Shown here piece after piece: positions 1-7,889 of a stretch of DNA of 21,945 nt; position 1 is the first letter of the stretch, and each line of letters opens with the position of its first letter. A program made the position numbers and the translations under genes. The notes below the pieces were generated by a model. The model worked only from the letters and a program-made list of their open reading frames with translations, searched no databases and was not told the origin of the DNA. This stretch comes from Candidatus Dormiibacterota bacterium (GTDB lineage Bacteria > Chloroflexota > Dormibacteria > UBA8260 > Bog-877). The stretch spans positions 1-21,945 of the forward strand of contig PLTL01000393.1 in assembly GCA_003164475.1 (NCBI GenBank). Reading direction: 5' to 3'.

Positions 1-370
1 GGAGCCACTGGCGCAACCGGTTCCGCAGCCCCAGCTCCAGCTCCGCCCAGCCGGCCTGGCGCGTGTCGAGCACGGTGGCGTTGATCCCGCCTCCGCCAGC
101 TGCGATTTCCGCGTAGCTGGCCCCGCGGGTCCTGGCGGCGATCTCGGCCAGCCGGGGGTGGGCGTAGAGGGGATGGGTATGGCTGTCGATCAGGCCCGGG
201 GTGAGGAGAGCGCCACGGCAGTCGTACACGAGGACCTCCCCAGCCGGCGTCAGCGAACCGCTGGGCCCGACCTTGGCAATCAGTCCGTCCTCGATCAGCA
301 CCGCCATCCCCTGCCCGGGTGGCGCCCCGGGGGTGATCAGCCGTCCCACCCGCTCGAGCAGAAGCCTCAC
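1..370 (-). CDS. hutI: Imidazolonepropionase, N-terminal part (runs off left edge)
   Basis: This is the N-terminal 123 codons of imidazolonepropionase, the zinc/iron amidohydrolase that opens the imidazolone ring of 4-imidazolone-5-propanoate to give N-formimino-L-glutamate in the cytoplasm. The start is a GTG at 370-368 that shares four bases (GTGA) with the hutF stop, so translation is probably coupled. The metal-binding H-x-H lies in GLIDSHTHPLYA. It is followed by the family stretch RGASYAEIAAGGGGINATV, which normally reads close to LAGASYEEIARAGGGI in HutI. The rest of the protein, including later metal ligands, lies outside the window. It is the last hut gene visible in the hutH-U-F-I order. 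The identification is firm from motif and context, although only about 30% of the protein is seen. Confidence 0.9.
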   Translation of the reverse strand, partial: MRLLLERVGRLITPGAPPGQGMAVLIEDGLIAKVGPSGSLTPAGEVLVYDCRGALLTPGLIDSHTHPLYAHPRLAEIAARTRGASYAEIAAGGGGINATVLDTRQAGWAELELGLRNRLRQWL

Positions 371-1740
371 GGGGGCCCTTCCGCCAGCGCCGCACGCCAG
401 CGCGGCTCCAGTCCCTCCAGGGAGGTGGTGAGCCGCTCGGCGACGCTCCCGAGACGGAGGTGGTGGCCGTCCCTCACCACCTCCTCGCCCCCCACCACCA
501 CCGAGCGCACTTCACTGGCGCTGGCGCCGAACACCACCCGCTGGACCAGGTCAGCGAGGCTCGCTCCAGCCAGCCGAGGGCTGTCGAGGTCGAGCGAGAT
601 GAAGTCCGCGAGGAGTCCCGGACGCAGCGCCCCAGCCTCCCAGCCGAGCGCCGCCGCTCCCTGGCTGGTGGCGGCGGCAAGCAGGGCTTCGGCGCTGAGC
701 CGACCGCGCCGGCCGCTGACCAGCCGCAGGTCCAGCTCCACCGCCCTCGCCTCCTCGAAGAGGTCCACCACGGCGTTGCTGTCGCTCCCCAGGCAGAGCT
801 GGCTGCCGGCATCCGCGAGCTCATCGGCGGGGCAGACCCCATCCCCCAGATCACGCTCGGTGGTGGGGCAGACGCAGACTCTGGTCTCCGAGGCCCCCAG
901 CCGCGAGATGTCCTCCGGGGTCAGATGGATGGCGTGAACCGCGGTGGCGTCGGGCGAGAGTGCTCCGCAGGAGTCGAGGAGCTGGGTCGGGGTCTGCCCG
1001 GTCGCCTCGAGGCAGGCGCGGTTCTCGGCGGGCTGCTCTGACAGGTGGAAGTGGAGCGGGGCGTGACGGTCCGCGGCCCAGGCGGTCACCAGTCGCATCG
1101 CCTCCGGCTCCACCGCCCGGACGCTGTGGATGGCGGCCCCGAGCCTCACCCAGGGGTGCTCCGGGAGCTGCCCAGCCCGCCTGGCCCAGCCGGCGGCATC
1201 CAGGTCGGAGAAGCGCCGGGCGGCGCCCTCCAGCGGGGACGAGTCCAACTCCGCGCGAAGGTAACAGGTGTCGAGGAGGGTCAGCCGGATCCCGGCCTCC
1301 TCGGCCGCCGCCGCCAGTGCCTCCTCCATCGCCAGCCCTACATAGGGCTGTCCCTGAGGCTGGTGGTGAAGGTAGTGGAACTCCCCCACCACGGTCATCC
1401 CCGCCAGGGCCATCTCGCCCATGGCCGCCCGGCTCAATTCGAAGTACTGCTCCGGGCTGAGCAGACCCGCCAGCGCGTACATTCGGTCCCGCCAGCCCCA
1501 GAAGTCAGCGCCGCCCCGGCGTGGCTCCTCGGTCCGGCCCCGCAGCGCTCGCTGGAAGCTGTGGGAGTGCACATTGGCGAGGCCGGGCAGGGTCAGCCCG
1601 GGCAGGACCTTGGTTCCGGCGGGGGCGGATGCCTCCCCCAACGGCTCCACCCGCCGCAGCCTTCCTTCCCTCTCCTCCAGCAGCAACCGCCGCTCCAGCC
1701 GCTCGCCGGTCCAGGCCAGCTCCGCCAGCCAGCTGGGCAT
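367..1740 (-). CDS. hutF: Formimidoylglutamate deiminase
   Basis: This 457-residue amidohydrolase converts N-formimino-L-glutamate and water to N-formyl-L-glutamate and ammonia, the step that distinguishes the five-step (Pseudomonas-type) histidine pathway. Visible motifs are the metal-binding H-x-H in LANVHSHSFQRALRG (His58, His60), HFHLSEQ near residues 230-236, AVHAIHL near 268-273, and the C-terminal metal Asp in LCLGSDSNAVVDL (Asp320). The HSHSFQRAL and CPTTERDLGDG stretches are characteristic of HutF, as opposed to HutI or guanine deaminase. The ATG at 1740-1738 is chosen because it overlaps the hutU stop by one base (TGATG). Upstream in-frame codons reach 1854 but lie inside hutU and give Arg-rich, non-family sequence. 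The length is normal for the family. Confidence 0.95.
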   Translation of the reverse strand: MPSWLAELAWTGERLERRLLLEEREGRLRRVEPLGEASAPAGTKVLPGLTLPGLANVHSHSFQRALRGRTEEPRRGGADFWGWRDRMYALAGLLSPEQYFELSRAAMGEMALAGMTVVGEFHYLHHQPQGQPYVGLAMEEALAAAAEEAGIRLTLLDTCYLRAELDSSPLEGAARRFSDLDAAGWARRAGQLPEHPWVRLGAAIHSVRAVEPEAMRLVTAWAADRHAPLHFHLSEQPAENRACLEATGQTPTQLLDSCGALSPDATAVHAIHLTPEDISRLGASETRVCVCPTTERDLGDGVCPADELADAGSQLCLGSDSNAVVDLFEEARAVELDLRLVSGRRGRLSAEALLAAATSQGAAALGWEAGALRPGLLADFISLDLDSPRLAGASLADLVQRVVFGASASEVRSVVVGGEEVVRDGHHLRLGSVAERLTTSLEGLEPRWRAALAEGPP

Positions 1741-3395
1741 CAGCCCTCCAGCATGGGGATCCGCACCCCGCGCTCGCGGGCCGTGTCCAGAGCGATGTCG
1801 TAACCCGCGTCGGCGTGACGCATCACCCCGGTGCCGGGATCGTTGAGCAGGCATCGGGCCAGCTTCTCGGCGGCCAGATCGGTGCCGTCGGCGAGGGCCA
1901 CCAGCCCGGAGTGGATCGAGCGGCCGATCCCCACGCCACCGCCGTGGTGGACCGAGACCCAGGTCGCCCCGCTGGAGGTGTTGAGCAGCGCGTTGAGGAT
2001 GGGCCAGTCGGCGATGGCGTCGCTGCCATCCCGCATCGCCTCCGTCTCGCGGTACGGCGAGGCGACCGAGCCCGCGTCCAGGTGGTCCCGTCCGATCACG
2101 ATCGGTGCCTTCAGGTCGCCCTTGGCGACCATGCGGTTGAAGCGCAGCCCCAACCGGTCCCGCTCCCCGTAGCCGAGCCAGCAGATCCGGGCGGGAAGGC
2201 CCTGGAAGGCCACCCGCTCACCGGCCATCCTGATCCAGCGGGCCCGCGCCTCGTCCTCGGGGAACTCCTCCAGCACCGCCCGGTCGGTGGCCGCAATGTC
2301 GGCCGGGTCGCCACTGAGCGCGACCCAGCGGAAGGGGCCCTTGCCCTCGCTGAAGAGCGGGCGGATGTAGGCGGGCACGAAGCCCGGATAGCTGAAGGCT
2401 CGCTGGAAGCCCCCCAGCTCGGCTTCGGCCCGGAGGCTGTTGCCGTAGTCGAAGACCTCGGCCCCCCGGTCCTGCAACTGCACCAACGCGGCCACGTGCT
2501 GGGCCATGTCGTGGCGGCTGCGGCGAACGTAATCCTCCGGGTCCTCCAGGCGGAGGTCGGCCGCCTCGGGCAGCGTGAGCCCGACCGGCACGTACATGAG
2601 GGGGTCGTGGGCGGGGGTCTGGTCGGTGGCGATGTCGATCCTGAAATCGCGCTTCACGATCTCAGGAACCAGCTCCGCCGCATTCCCCAGCACCCCGATG
2701 GAGAGGGCCCGGCGCTGGTGCCGTGCCGACTCCGCCTGGGCCAGCGCCTGGTCGAGGTCGGGCGCCCAGCTGTCCAGGTATCGGTGGTCCAGGCGGCGCT
2801 GGATCCGGGCCGGGTCTATCTCGATGCAGAGCGCCACCCCCCCGTTCATGGTGACTGCCAGAGGCTGGGCCCCTCCCATGCCCCCCAGCCCGGCCGTGAC
2901 CGAGACGGTGCCCGCCAAAGAGCCCCCGAACCGCTTCTCGGCGATGGCGGAGAAGGTCTCGTAGGTTCCCTGGAGGATCCCCTGGGTCCCGATGTAGATC
3001 CAGGACCCGGCGGTCATCTGCCCGTACATGGTCAGACCCGCCTGCTCGAGGCGGCGGAACTCGTCCTGAGTTGCCCAGTGGGGAACCAGGAGGGCGTTGG
3101 CGATCAGTACCCGGGGGGCCCACTCGTGGGTCCTGAAGACCCCCACAGGCTTGCCGGACTGGACCAGGAGGGTCTCGTCCGCCTTCAGCCCCCGGAGGGT
3201 GCGGACGATGGCGTCGAAGGCATCCCAGGAGCGGGCTGCCCGGCCGGAGCCACCGTAGACCACCAGCTCGTCGGGGTTCTCGGCGACATCCGGGTCGAGA
3301 TTGTTCATGAGCATCCGCATGGCTGCCTCTTGAGGCCAGCCCTTGCAGCTGATTTCAGTCCCGCGCGGGGCCCGGACCGGACGAGGCCCGCTCAC
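1740..3395 (-). CDS. hutU: Urocanate hydratase (urocanase)
   Basis: This 551-residue urocanase adds water to urocanate using tightly bound NAD+ as an electrophile, giving 4-imidazolone-5-propanoate. The start is a GTG at 3395-3393 overlapping the hutH stop by four bases (GTGA). The N-terminus [14 protein letters not shown] followed by CKGWPQEAA matches the usual start of bacterial urocanases. The NAD-binding glycine-rich segment [10 protein letters not shown] is at residues 169-178. The conserved active-site Cys segment [16 protein letters not shown] is near 402-417 (Cys405), and [16 protein letters not shown] lies close to the C-terminus. Its full family length and intact motifs suggest an active enzyme. 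It is co-transcribed with hutH upstream and hutF downstream. Confidence 0.97.
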   Translation of the reverse strand: MSGPRPVRAPRGTEISCKGWPQEAAMRMLMNNLDPDVAENPDELVVYGGSGRAARSWDAFDAIVRTLRGLKADETLLVQSGKPVGVFRTHEWAPRVLIANALLVPHWATQDEFRRLEQAGLTMYGQMTAGSWIYIGTQGILQGTYETFSAIAEKRFGGSLAGTVSVTAGLGGMGGAQPLAVTMNGGVALCIEIDPARIQRRLDHRYLDSWAPDLDQALAQAESARHQRRALSIGVLGNAAELVPEIVKRDFRIDIATDQTPAHDPLMYVPVGLTLPEAADLRLEDPEDYVRRSRHDMAQHVAALVQLQDRGAEVFDYGNSLRAEAELGGFQRAFSYPGFVPAYIRPLFSEGKGPFRWVALSGDPADIAATDRAVLEEFPEDEARARWIRMAGERVAFQGLPARICWLGYGERDRLGLRFNRMVAKGDLKAPIVIGRDHLDAGSVASPYRETEAMRDGSDAIADWPILNALLNTSSGATWVSVHHGGGVGIGRSIHSGLVALADGTDLAAEKLARCLLNDPGTGVMRHADAGYDIALDTARERGVRIPMLEG

Positions 3396-4939
3396 GGGAT
3401 CGGTCCCAGCACCGACTCGGCGCGGCGGAGCACGTCACCTGTCCTCACCGCGCTGGCCACCGCCTCCAGCTCCGGCGCCAGGAACCGGTCCGGGCCGACA
3501 CCGCCTCCGAGCTCACGCACGAGCTCGGCCACCGCAGCGTCCACCGGGGACGGCTGCAGGGGCGCTCGCAACTCGATGGCGCGGGCGGCGGCCAGCAGCT
3601 CGACGGCCAGAACGCGCGCGAGGTTGGTCAGCACCTGGCGCAGCTTTCGAGCCGCCCCCCAACCCATTGAGACATGGTCCTCCTGCATCCCCGACGTGGG
3701 GATCGAGTCCACGCTGGCAGGCTGGGCGAGGCGTCGGTTCTCGGCCACGATCGAGGCGGCGGTGTACTGGGCGATCATCAGCCCGGAGTTGACCCCGGCC
3801 TCGGAGGCGAGAAACGGGGGCAGCCCGGCCGAGCGGGCTGGGTCCAGTATCCGGTCCAGCCGGCGCTCGGAGATTGCCCCCACCTCGGCGGCCGCGATGG
3901 CCAGGAAGTCGGCGGCGAAGGCGAGCGGCTCGCCGTGAAAGTTGCCGGTCGACTCGAGTCGGCCGTCGGGGAGCACCACCGGGTTGTCGACGGCGGACTG
4001 GAGTTCGCGCTCGGCGACCTGTCGGGCGAAGGTGACGGTGTCACGGGCGGCCCCATGCACCTGGGGTGCGCAGCGGGTGGAGTAGGCGTCCTGGACCAGG
4101 TGGGGGGAGTCACGATGGGAGGCCAGGATCGGAGACCCGGAGAGGAGCGACCGGAGGTTGGCGGCGCTCTGGACCTGCCCCGGGTGAGGCCGGATGGTAT
4201 GCAGTTCAGCGGCGAATGGCCGATCGGTCCCCAGCAGTCCCTCGGTTGAGACGGCGGCCGCCAGGTCCGCCGTCGGCAGCAGCACCATCAGGTCGGCGAG
4301 GGCCAGGACCAGCATCCCCAGCATTCCGTCGGTGCCGTTGATGAGACTGAGCCCCTCCTTGACCTCCAGGCGCAGGGGTCGCAGCCCGGCCTCCTTGAGC
4401 GCCTCCGCACCGGGCACGACCCGACCGTCGGGAAGCTCTGCCTGACCTTCTCCCAAGAGCACCAGGGACATGTGGGCGAGAGGCGCGAGATCGCCACTCG
4501 CCCCCACCGAGCCGAACTCGGGAACCACCGGCGTGATGCCAGAGTTGAGGAGGTCGGCGAGCCCGCCTGCGATCTCTGGCCGGTTCCCCGAGAGGCCCAT
4601 GCAAAGGCTGCGGACCCGCAGGAACATCATCGCCCGAACCACCTCGGTCTCCACGGCTGATCCCATCCCCGCCGCGTGGGAGCGGATCAGCGCGTGTTGG
4701 AGCTCAGACCTCCGGCCCGGTTCGATCCGGGTGCTGGCGAGGAGGCCGAAGCCGGTGGAGACGCCGTACACGGCGTCCGGGCTCTCGCCGGCCCGGTCGA
4801 CCAGGACCCGGGCCCGGCCCATGGCCTCCCGAGCCTCCTCGGCGATCTCGGTTCTGGCCCCCATCCGAGCCACCGAGACCACCTCGCCGGCAGAGACTCC
4901 GAAGGTGCCGACCACCACCGTCCGGGCTGAGGGGGTCAT
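3392..4939 (-). CDS. hutH: Histidine ammonia-lyase
   Basis: This 515-residue histidase deaminates L-histidine to trans-urocanate without a cofactor, using the self-made MIO electrophile. The MIO tripeptide Ala147-Ser148-Gly149 sits in [14 protein letters not shown]. The catalytic tyrosine is in VYGVSTGFG (about residue 58), and the conserved [14 protein letters not shown] and [11 protein letters not shown] stretches are present. The ATG at 4939-4937 is chosen because GGAGGAG lies 11 bases upstream on the minus strand and the protein then begins [12 protein letters not shown] start at 4969 would add ten unsupported residues. It is the first hut gene. No clear promoter was found just upstream, so it may be read from the murE side or from a promoter within 4940-5350. 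Confidence 0.96.
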   Translation of the reverse strand: MTPSARTVVVGTFGVSAGEVVSVARMGARTEIAEEAREAMGRARVLVDRAGESPDAVYGVSTGFGLLASTRIEPGRRSELQHALIRSHAAGMGSAVETEVVRAMMFLRVRSLCMGLSGNRPEIAGGLADLLNSGITPVVPEFGSVGASGDLAPLAHMSLVLLGEGQAELPDGRVVPGAEALKEAGLRPLRLEVKEGLSLINGTDGMLGMLVLALADLMVLLPTADLAAAVSTEGLLGTDRPFAAELHTIRPHPGQVQSAANLRSLLSGSPILASHRDSPHLVQDAYSTRCAPQVHGAARDTVTFARQVAERELQSAVDNPVVLPDGRLESTGNFHGEPLAFAADFLAIAAAEVGAISERRLDRILDPARSAGLPPFLASEAGVNSGLMIAQYTAASIVAENRRLAQPASVDSIPTSGMQEDHVSMGWGAARKLRQVLTNLARVLAVELLAAARAIELRAPLQPSPVDAAVAELVRELGGGVGPDRFLAPELEAVASAVRTGDVLRRAESVLGPIP

Positions 4940-4991
4940 CGCCACCTGATCTCCTCCGGGCGCGGCCACGCCTGCGCAAACGCCTCGCGGC

Positions 4992-5349
4992 TCACGCCGG
5001 AGCCTGCCGCAAACCGGAAGCCCGAGTCGAGCCGCAGACGACGGGAACGGCGAGGATGCAGTCGTAGACCCGGGCGACGCCGCCCACCAGGTGGCAAACG
5101 GTCGCGGTGATCACCGTCCTGGGGACGAGGACAAACACAGGGAAGAGCGCTGGGTAGGGGAGGCTCGTGGCGACGTTCCTGGTGGTGGCGATGGTGACCA
5201 CGGTAGCCATCATGGCCACCAAGGTGGTAGCGACAACGTCGGCCTTGGGCGCACGGCTCGCCGCCCCGGCCCCGCTCGCCTTCCCGCGGGTTCAAGCGGA
5301 GCCTGTCGGCTGGTGCGAGCGGCCGCAGGAGGCCCTCGACCAGGTTCAT
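4992..5349 (-). pseudogene. Possible frameshifted small membrane-protein gene between murE and hutH
   Basis: An ATG at 5349-5347 overlaps the murE stop by four bases (ATGA) and opens a protein-like segment, MNLVEGLLRPLAPADRLRLN. After about 5290 this frame turns into Arg/Gly/His-rich sequence typical of a wrong frame. A different minus-strand frame then becomes convincing: from about 5288 it reads RGKASGAGAASRAPKADVVA, followed by two hydrophobic stretches (about 5210-5180 and 5150-5060), ending at a TGA at 4994-4992. Codon third positions in that segment are strongly G/C while second positions are mixed, as in real genes here. Joined by a one-base shift in the GGG/CCC run at 5288-5290, the pieces would encode about 118 residues. 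A true frameshift mutation, a base-call error, and a short stand-alone ORF starting at TTG 5222 or ATG 5213 are all possible. No family is recognised. Confidence 0.35.
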
Positions 5350-6839
5350 CTCCCCAGTCTCTCCAGGATGGCGGCCTCGGCGGTGCCCCGCTCGCTCCAG
5401 GGCACCGGGCCGTCCGCCCCGATGATGCTGGCCTCGTGGCCCTTGCCGGCCAGCAAGACGGTGTCGCCCAGCGCCGCCCCCGAGATCGCGAGCCGGATCG
5501 CGGCCGCCCGGTCCGGCTCGCGGCGGAGGTTCTCGCCCGGTCTTCCCCCGGCCGCAACGGCCGCCTCGAAGATCTCCCCGACGCTCTGCTCGGGGTCCTC
5601 ACCGCGGGGATCCTCGCTGGTGACCACCGTCAGGTCGGCGAGCTGGACTGCGATTCGGCCCATCTCGGCCCGCTTGGCGATGTCCCGCTCGCCGGCGCTG
5701 CCGAAGACGACCCATAGCCGCCCGGCGGTGGCCGCTCTTAGCTCATGCAGGGCGACGGTCAAGGCTGCCGGGGTGTGGGCGTAGTCGACGATGACCTGGA
5801 ACGGCTGGCCCAGCTCCACCGATTCCATCCGGCCCGGGACCGCTTTCAGGCTCCCCAGCCCCGCCACCAGCTCCTCCAGGGGCTGCTCGAGGAGCAACCC
5901 CGCACCCAAGGCGGCCAGCGCGTTGCCCACATTCCAGCGTCCCGGGATCTCCAGCGCCACTTCAGTCCTGCCGGCGGGGGTCGTGGCAGTGAAGGTGAGG
6001 CCCGGATCTGAGCGCCGAACCGACTCGGCCCGAAGCTCGGCCTCCTTGGCGCCGCTGGCGCTGTAGCTGAGGCGGCGCCGGCCCGCCCTGGGCAGCAGCA
6101 GGGGATAGGCGCGGGAGTCGTCCCGGTTGAGGACGGCGAAGCCACCCGCAGCGACGGATCGCTCCAGGAGCCGAGATTTGGCTTCGAAGTAGGCCTCCCA
6201 GGTGCCGTGAAAGTCGAGGTGCTCGTGCGTGATGTTGGTGTAGACCGCCCCGGCGAAGCGGATCCCGTCCAACCGGCCCAGCGCGAGTCCGTGGGAGGTG
6301 GCCTCGACCACGATCGCCCGGCAGCCCCGGTCGACCATCCGCCGCAGCCAACCCTGCAGCTCCGGCGACTCCAGGGTCGTCTGTCGCGACCGGTTGGGCT
6401 CGACCTCGCGGCCAATCCGGAAGTCCACCGTGCTCAGGCTGCCGACAGTCCCCAGGGAGATGCTGAGCGCGGAGTGGAGGAGGGTGGCGGTGGTGGTCTT
6501 GCCGTCAGTGCCGGTGACTCCCACCACTGGGACCGCGGAGGACGGGTGGCCGAAGTAGGTGGCAGCCAAGACCGCCAGCGCCGCGCGCGAGTCGGGGACC
6601 AGAACCAGGCGGCTCCGATCGACGCCTTCCGGCGGCTTCTCCGCCACCGCCACCAGTGCCCCCCTGGCGAGTGACTCGGCCACGAAACGGTGCCCGTCGC
6701 GGTGCTGGCCACGGATCGCCACAAATACCGAACCCGGCCCGCTCTTCCGGGAGTCATAGGTGATCCCGGTGACCTCGGTCTGCCCCAGGCCCTTGGGGGC
6801 TGGGATCCCAAGCGCCTCCGCCAGTGAGGACCAGCGCAT
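5346..6839 (-). CDS. murE: UDP-N-acetylmuramoyl-tripeptide synthetase (MurE)
   Basis: This cytoplasmic 497-residue Mur ligase adds the third amino acid (usually a diamino acid) to UDP-MurNAc-L-Ala-D-Glu with ATP during peptidoglycan synthesis. The N-terminal UDP-substrate domain contains GITYDSRKSGPGSVFVAIRG. The P-loop GVTGTDGKTTT is at residues 107-117. TNITHEHLDFHGTWEAY leads to the Lys normally carbamylated (KSRLL, Lys221). VDYAHTPAAL and GSAGERDIAKR mark the C-terminal domain, with GKGHE near the end. The specificity motif, DNPR in meso-DAP-type enzymes, reads EDPR (residues 409-412), so the added amino acid is uncertain. The ATG at 6839-6837 lacks a Shine-Dalgarno but has TAGGCT ending six bases upstream, suggesting a leaderless mRNA. 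It diverges from the alcohol dehydrogenase gene. Confidence 0.93.
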   Translation of the reverse strand: MRWSSLAEALGIPAPKGLGQTEVTGITYDSRKSGPGSVFVAIRGQHRDGHRFVAESLARGALVAVAEKPPEGVDRSRLVLVPDSRAALAVLAATYFGHPSSAVPVVGVTGTDGKTTTATLLHSALSISLGTVGSLSTVDFRIGREVEPNRSRQTTLESPELQGWLRRMVDRGCRAIVVEATSHGLALGRLDGIRFAGAVYTNITHEHLDFHGTWEAYFEAKSRLLERSVAAGGFAVLNRDDSRAYPLLLPRAGRRRLSYSASGAKEAELRAESVRRSDPGLTFTATTPAGRTEVALEIPGRWNVGNALAALGAGLLLEQPLEELVAGLGSLKAVPGRMESVELGQPFQVIVDYAHTPAALTVALHELRAATAGRLWVVFGSAGERDIAKRAEMGRIAVQLADLTVVTSEDPRGEDPEQSVGEIFEAAVAAGGRPGENLRREPDRAAAIRLAISGAALGDTVLLAGKGHEASIIGADGPVPWSERGTAEAAILERLGR

Positions 6840-6845
6840 CCCCGA

Positions 6846-6851
6846 AGCCTA
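6846..6851 (-). promoter_or_regulatory. Candidate -10 box (TAGGCT) for leaderless murE
   Basis: On the minus strand TAGGCT is followed by exactly six bases (TCGGGG) and then the murE ATG. This fits a -10 element whose transcript starts at or next to the start codon. There is no Shine-Dalgarno between them and no recognisable -35 box. Confidence 0.45.
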
Positions 6852-6892
6852 GCCGCCGTCGCGGCGCCGCCGCTGCCCGACAATACTCGCGG

Positions 6893-7888
6893 ATGGAAGT
6901 CATGGAACTGGCGGCCCCTGGAGCGGCTGCGAGCCGGCCGCTGCGCGCAGCGTCCCGGCCCGACCCCAAACCAGGCCCCGGCGAGGTTCGGCTGAAGGTG
7001 GAGGCCTGCGCGGTCTGCCGCACCGACCTCCAGATCAGCTCGGGGGACCTCAGGGCGAAGTTGCTCCCGATCGTGCCCGGGCACCAGATCGTGGGCCGGG
7101 TACTGGAAGTTGGAGAGGGGGTCTCCGCAGAGCTGATCGGCAGGCGGCTGGGGGTCGGCTGGCTGGCTTCCACCTGCGGCGGATGCGACCTCTGCCTCAG
7201 CGGCCGGGAGAACCTCTGTCGGAGCGCGACCTTCACCGGCTGGGACCGCGACGGCGGCTTCGCCACCCAGGTCGTGGTGAGGGCGGACTATGCGCAGCCA
7301 CTGGCCGAGACCGGGAATCCGGTGGAGCTGGCACCCCTGATCTGCGGGGGGATCATCGGCTACCGGGCCTTCAGGCTGACCGGACTCGGCCGGGGGGACC
7401 GGCTCGGCCTCTATGGGTTCGGCGCCTCCGCCCTGCTGGTGGCCCAGTTGGCGCTCCGACAGGGCTGCCAGCTGTTCGTGGTGACTCGAGGCCTCGCTGC
7501 CCGTGAGCGGGCAAGGGAGCTGGGGGCTGAATGGGTCGGCGAGCCGGGTCAGACCCCGCCCCGGCCTCTCCAGGGTGCCATCACCTTCGCCCCTGCCGGA
7601 GCGGTGGTGGTGGAGGCCCTAAGCGCGCTCGACCGGGGCGGGACCTGCGTCGTCAACGCGATCCACCTCGACCGGATCCCGGAGTTCTCGTACGACCGTC
7701 TCTATTGGGAGCGCAGGCTGGTCAGTGTGGCCAACTTCACGCGCCAGGACAGCGCGGAGTTCCTCCAGCTCGCCCAGCGGATCCCCATCCGCACCCTGGT
7801 CGAGACCTTCCCGCTCGCCGAGGCCAACGCCGCCTTGGTCGAGCTTGAAGGGGATCGCATCCAGGGGGCCGCGGTTCTGGTTCCCTAG
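6893..7888 (+). CDS. Zinc-dependent alcohol dehydrogenase (MDR family)
   Basis: This 331-residue medium-chain dehydrogenase probably oxidises an alcohol or reduces an aldehyde with NAD(P); the substrate is not predictable. The GroES-like domain carries the catalytic-zinc Cys42 (CAVCRTDLQ) and His64 in VPGHQIVG. Gln replaces the Glu that usually follows this His. The four structural-zinc Cys are 95, 98, 101 and 109 (CGGCDLCLSGRENLC), and the second catalytic-zinc region is PLICGGIIGYRAF. The nucleotide-binding fold includes LGLYGFGASALLVAQ. The sequence FTGWDRDGGFA and the C-terminal IPIRTLVETFPL place it with the AdhA-like zinc-binding alcohol dehydrogenases. The ATG at 6893 (MEVMEL) is preferred because the sequence before it is Arg-rich; ATG 6902 is an alternative. 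Its stop lies one base from the convergent folD-fusion stop. Confidence 0.88.
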   Translation: MEVMELAAPGAAASRPLRAASRPDPKPGPGEVRLKVEACAVCRTDLQISSGDLRAKLLPIVPGHQIVGRVLEVGEGVSAELIGRRLGVGWLASTCGGCDLCLSGRENLCRSATFTGWDRDGGFATQVVVRADYAQPLAETGNPVELAPLICGGIIGYRAFRLTGLGRGDRLGLYGFGASALLVAQLALRQGCQLFVVTRGLAARERARELGAEWVGEPGQTPPRPLQGAITFAPAGAVVVEALSALDRGGTCVVNAIHLDRIPEFSYDRLYWERRLVSVANFTRQDSAEFLQLAQRIPIRTLVETFPLAEANAALVELEGDRIQGAAVLVP

Positions 7889-7889
7889 A

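Noticed and set aside
1521..3938. An 805-codon plus-strand open frame across hutF, hutU and hutH
   Set aside because: It runs opposite three intact hut genes with textbook motifs. Its translation is Arg/Pro/Gly/Ala-rich with no family features, as expected for an antisense frame in GC-rich DNA.
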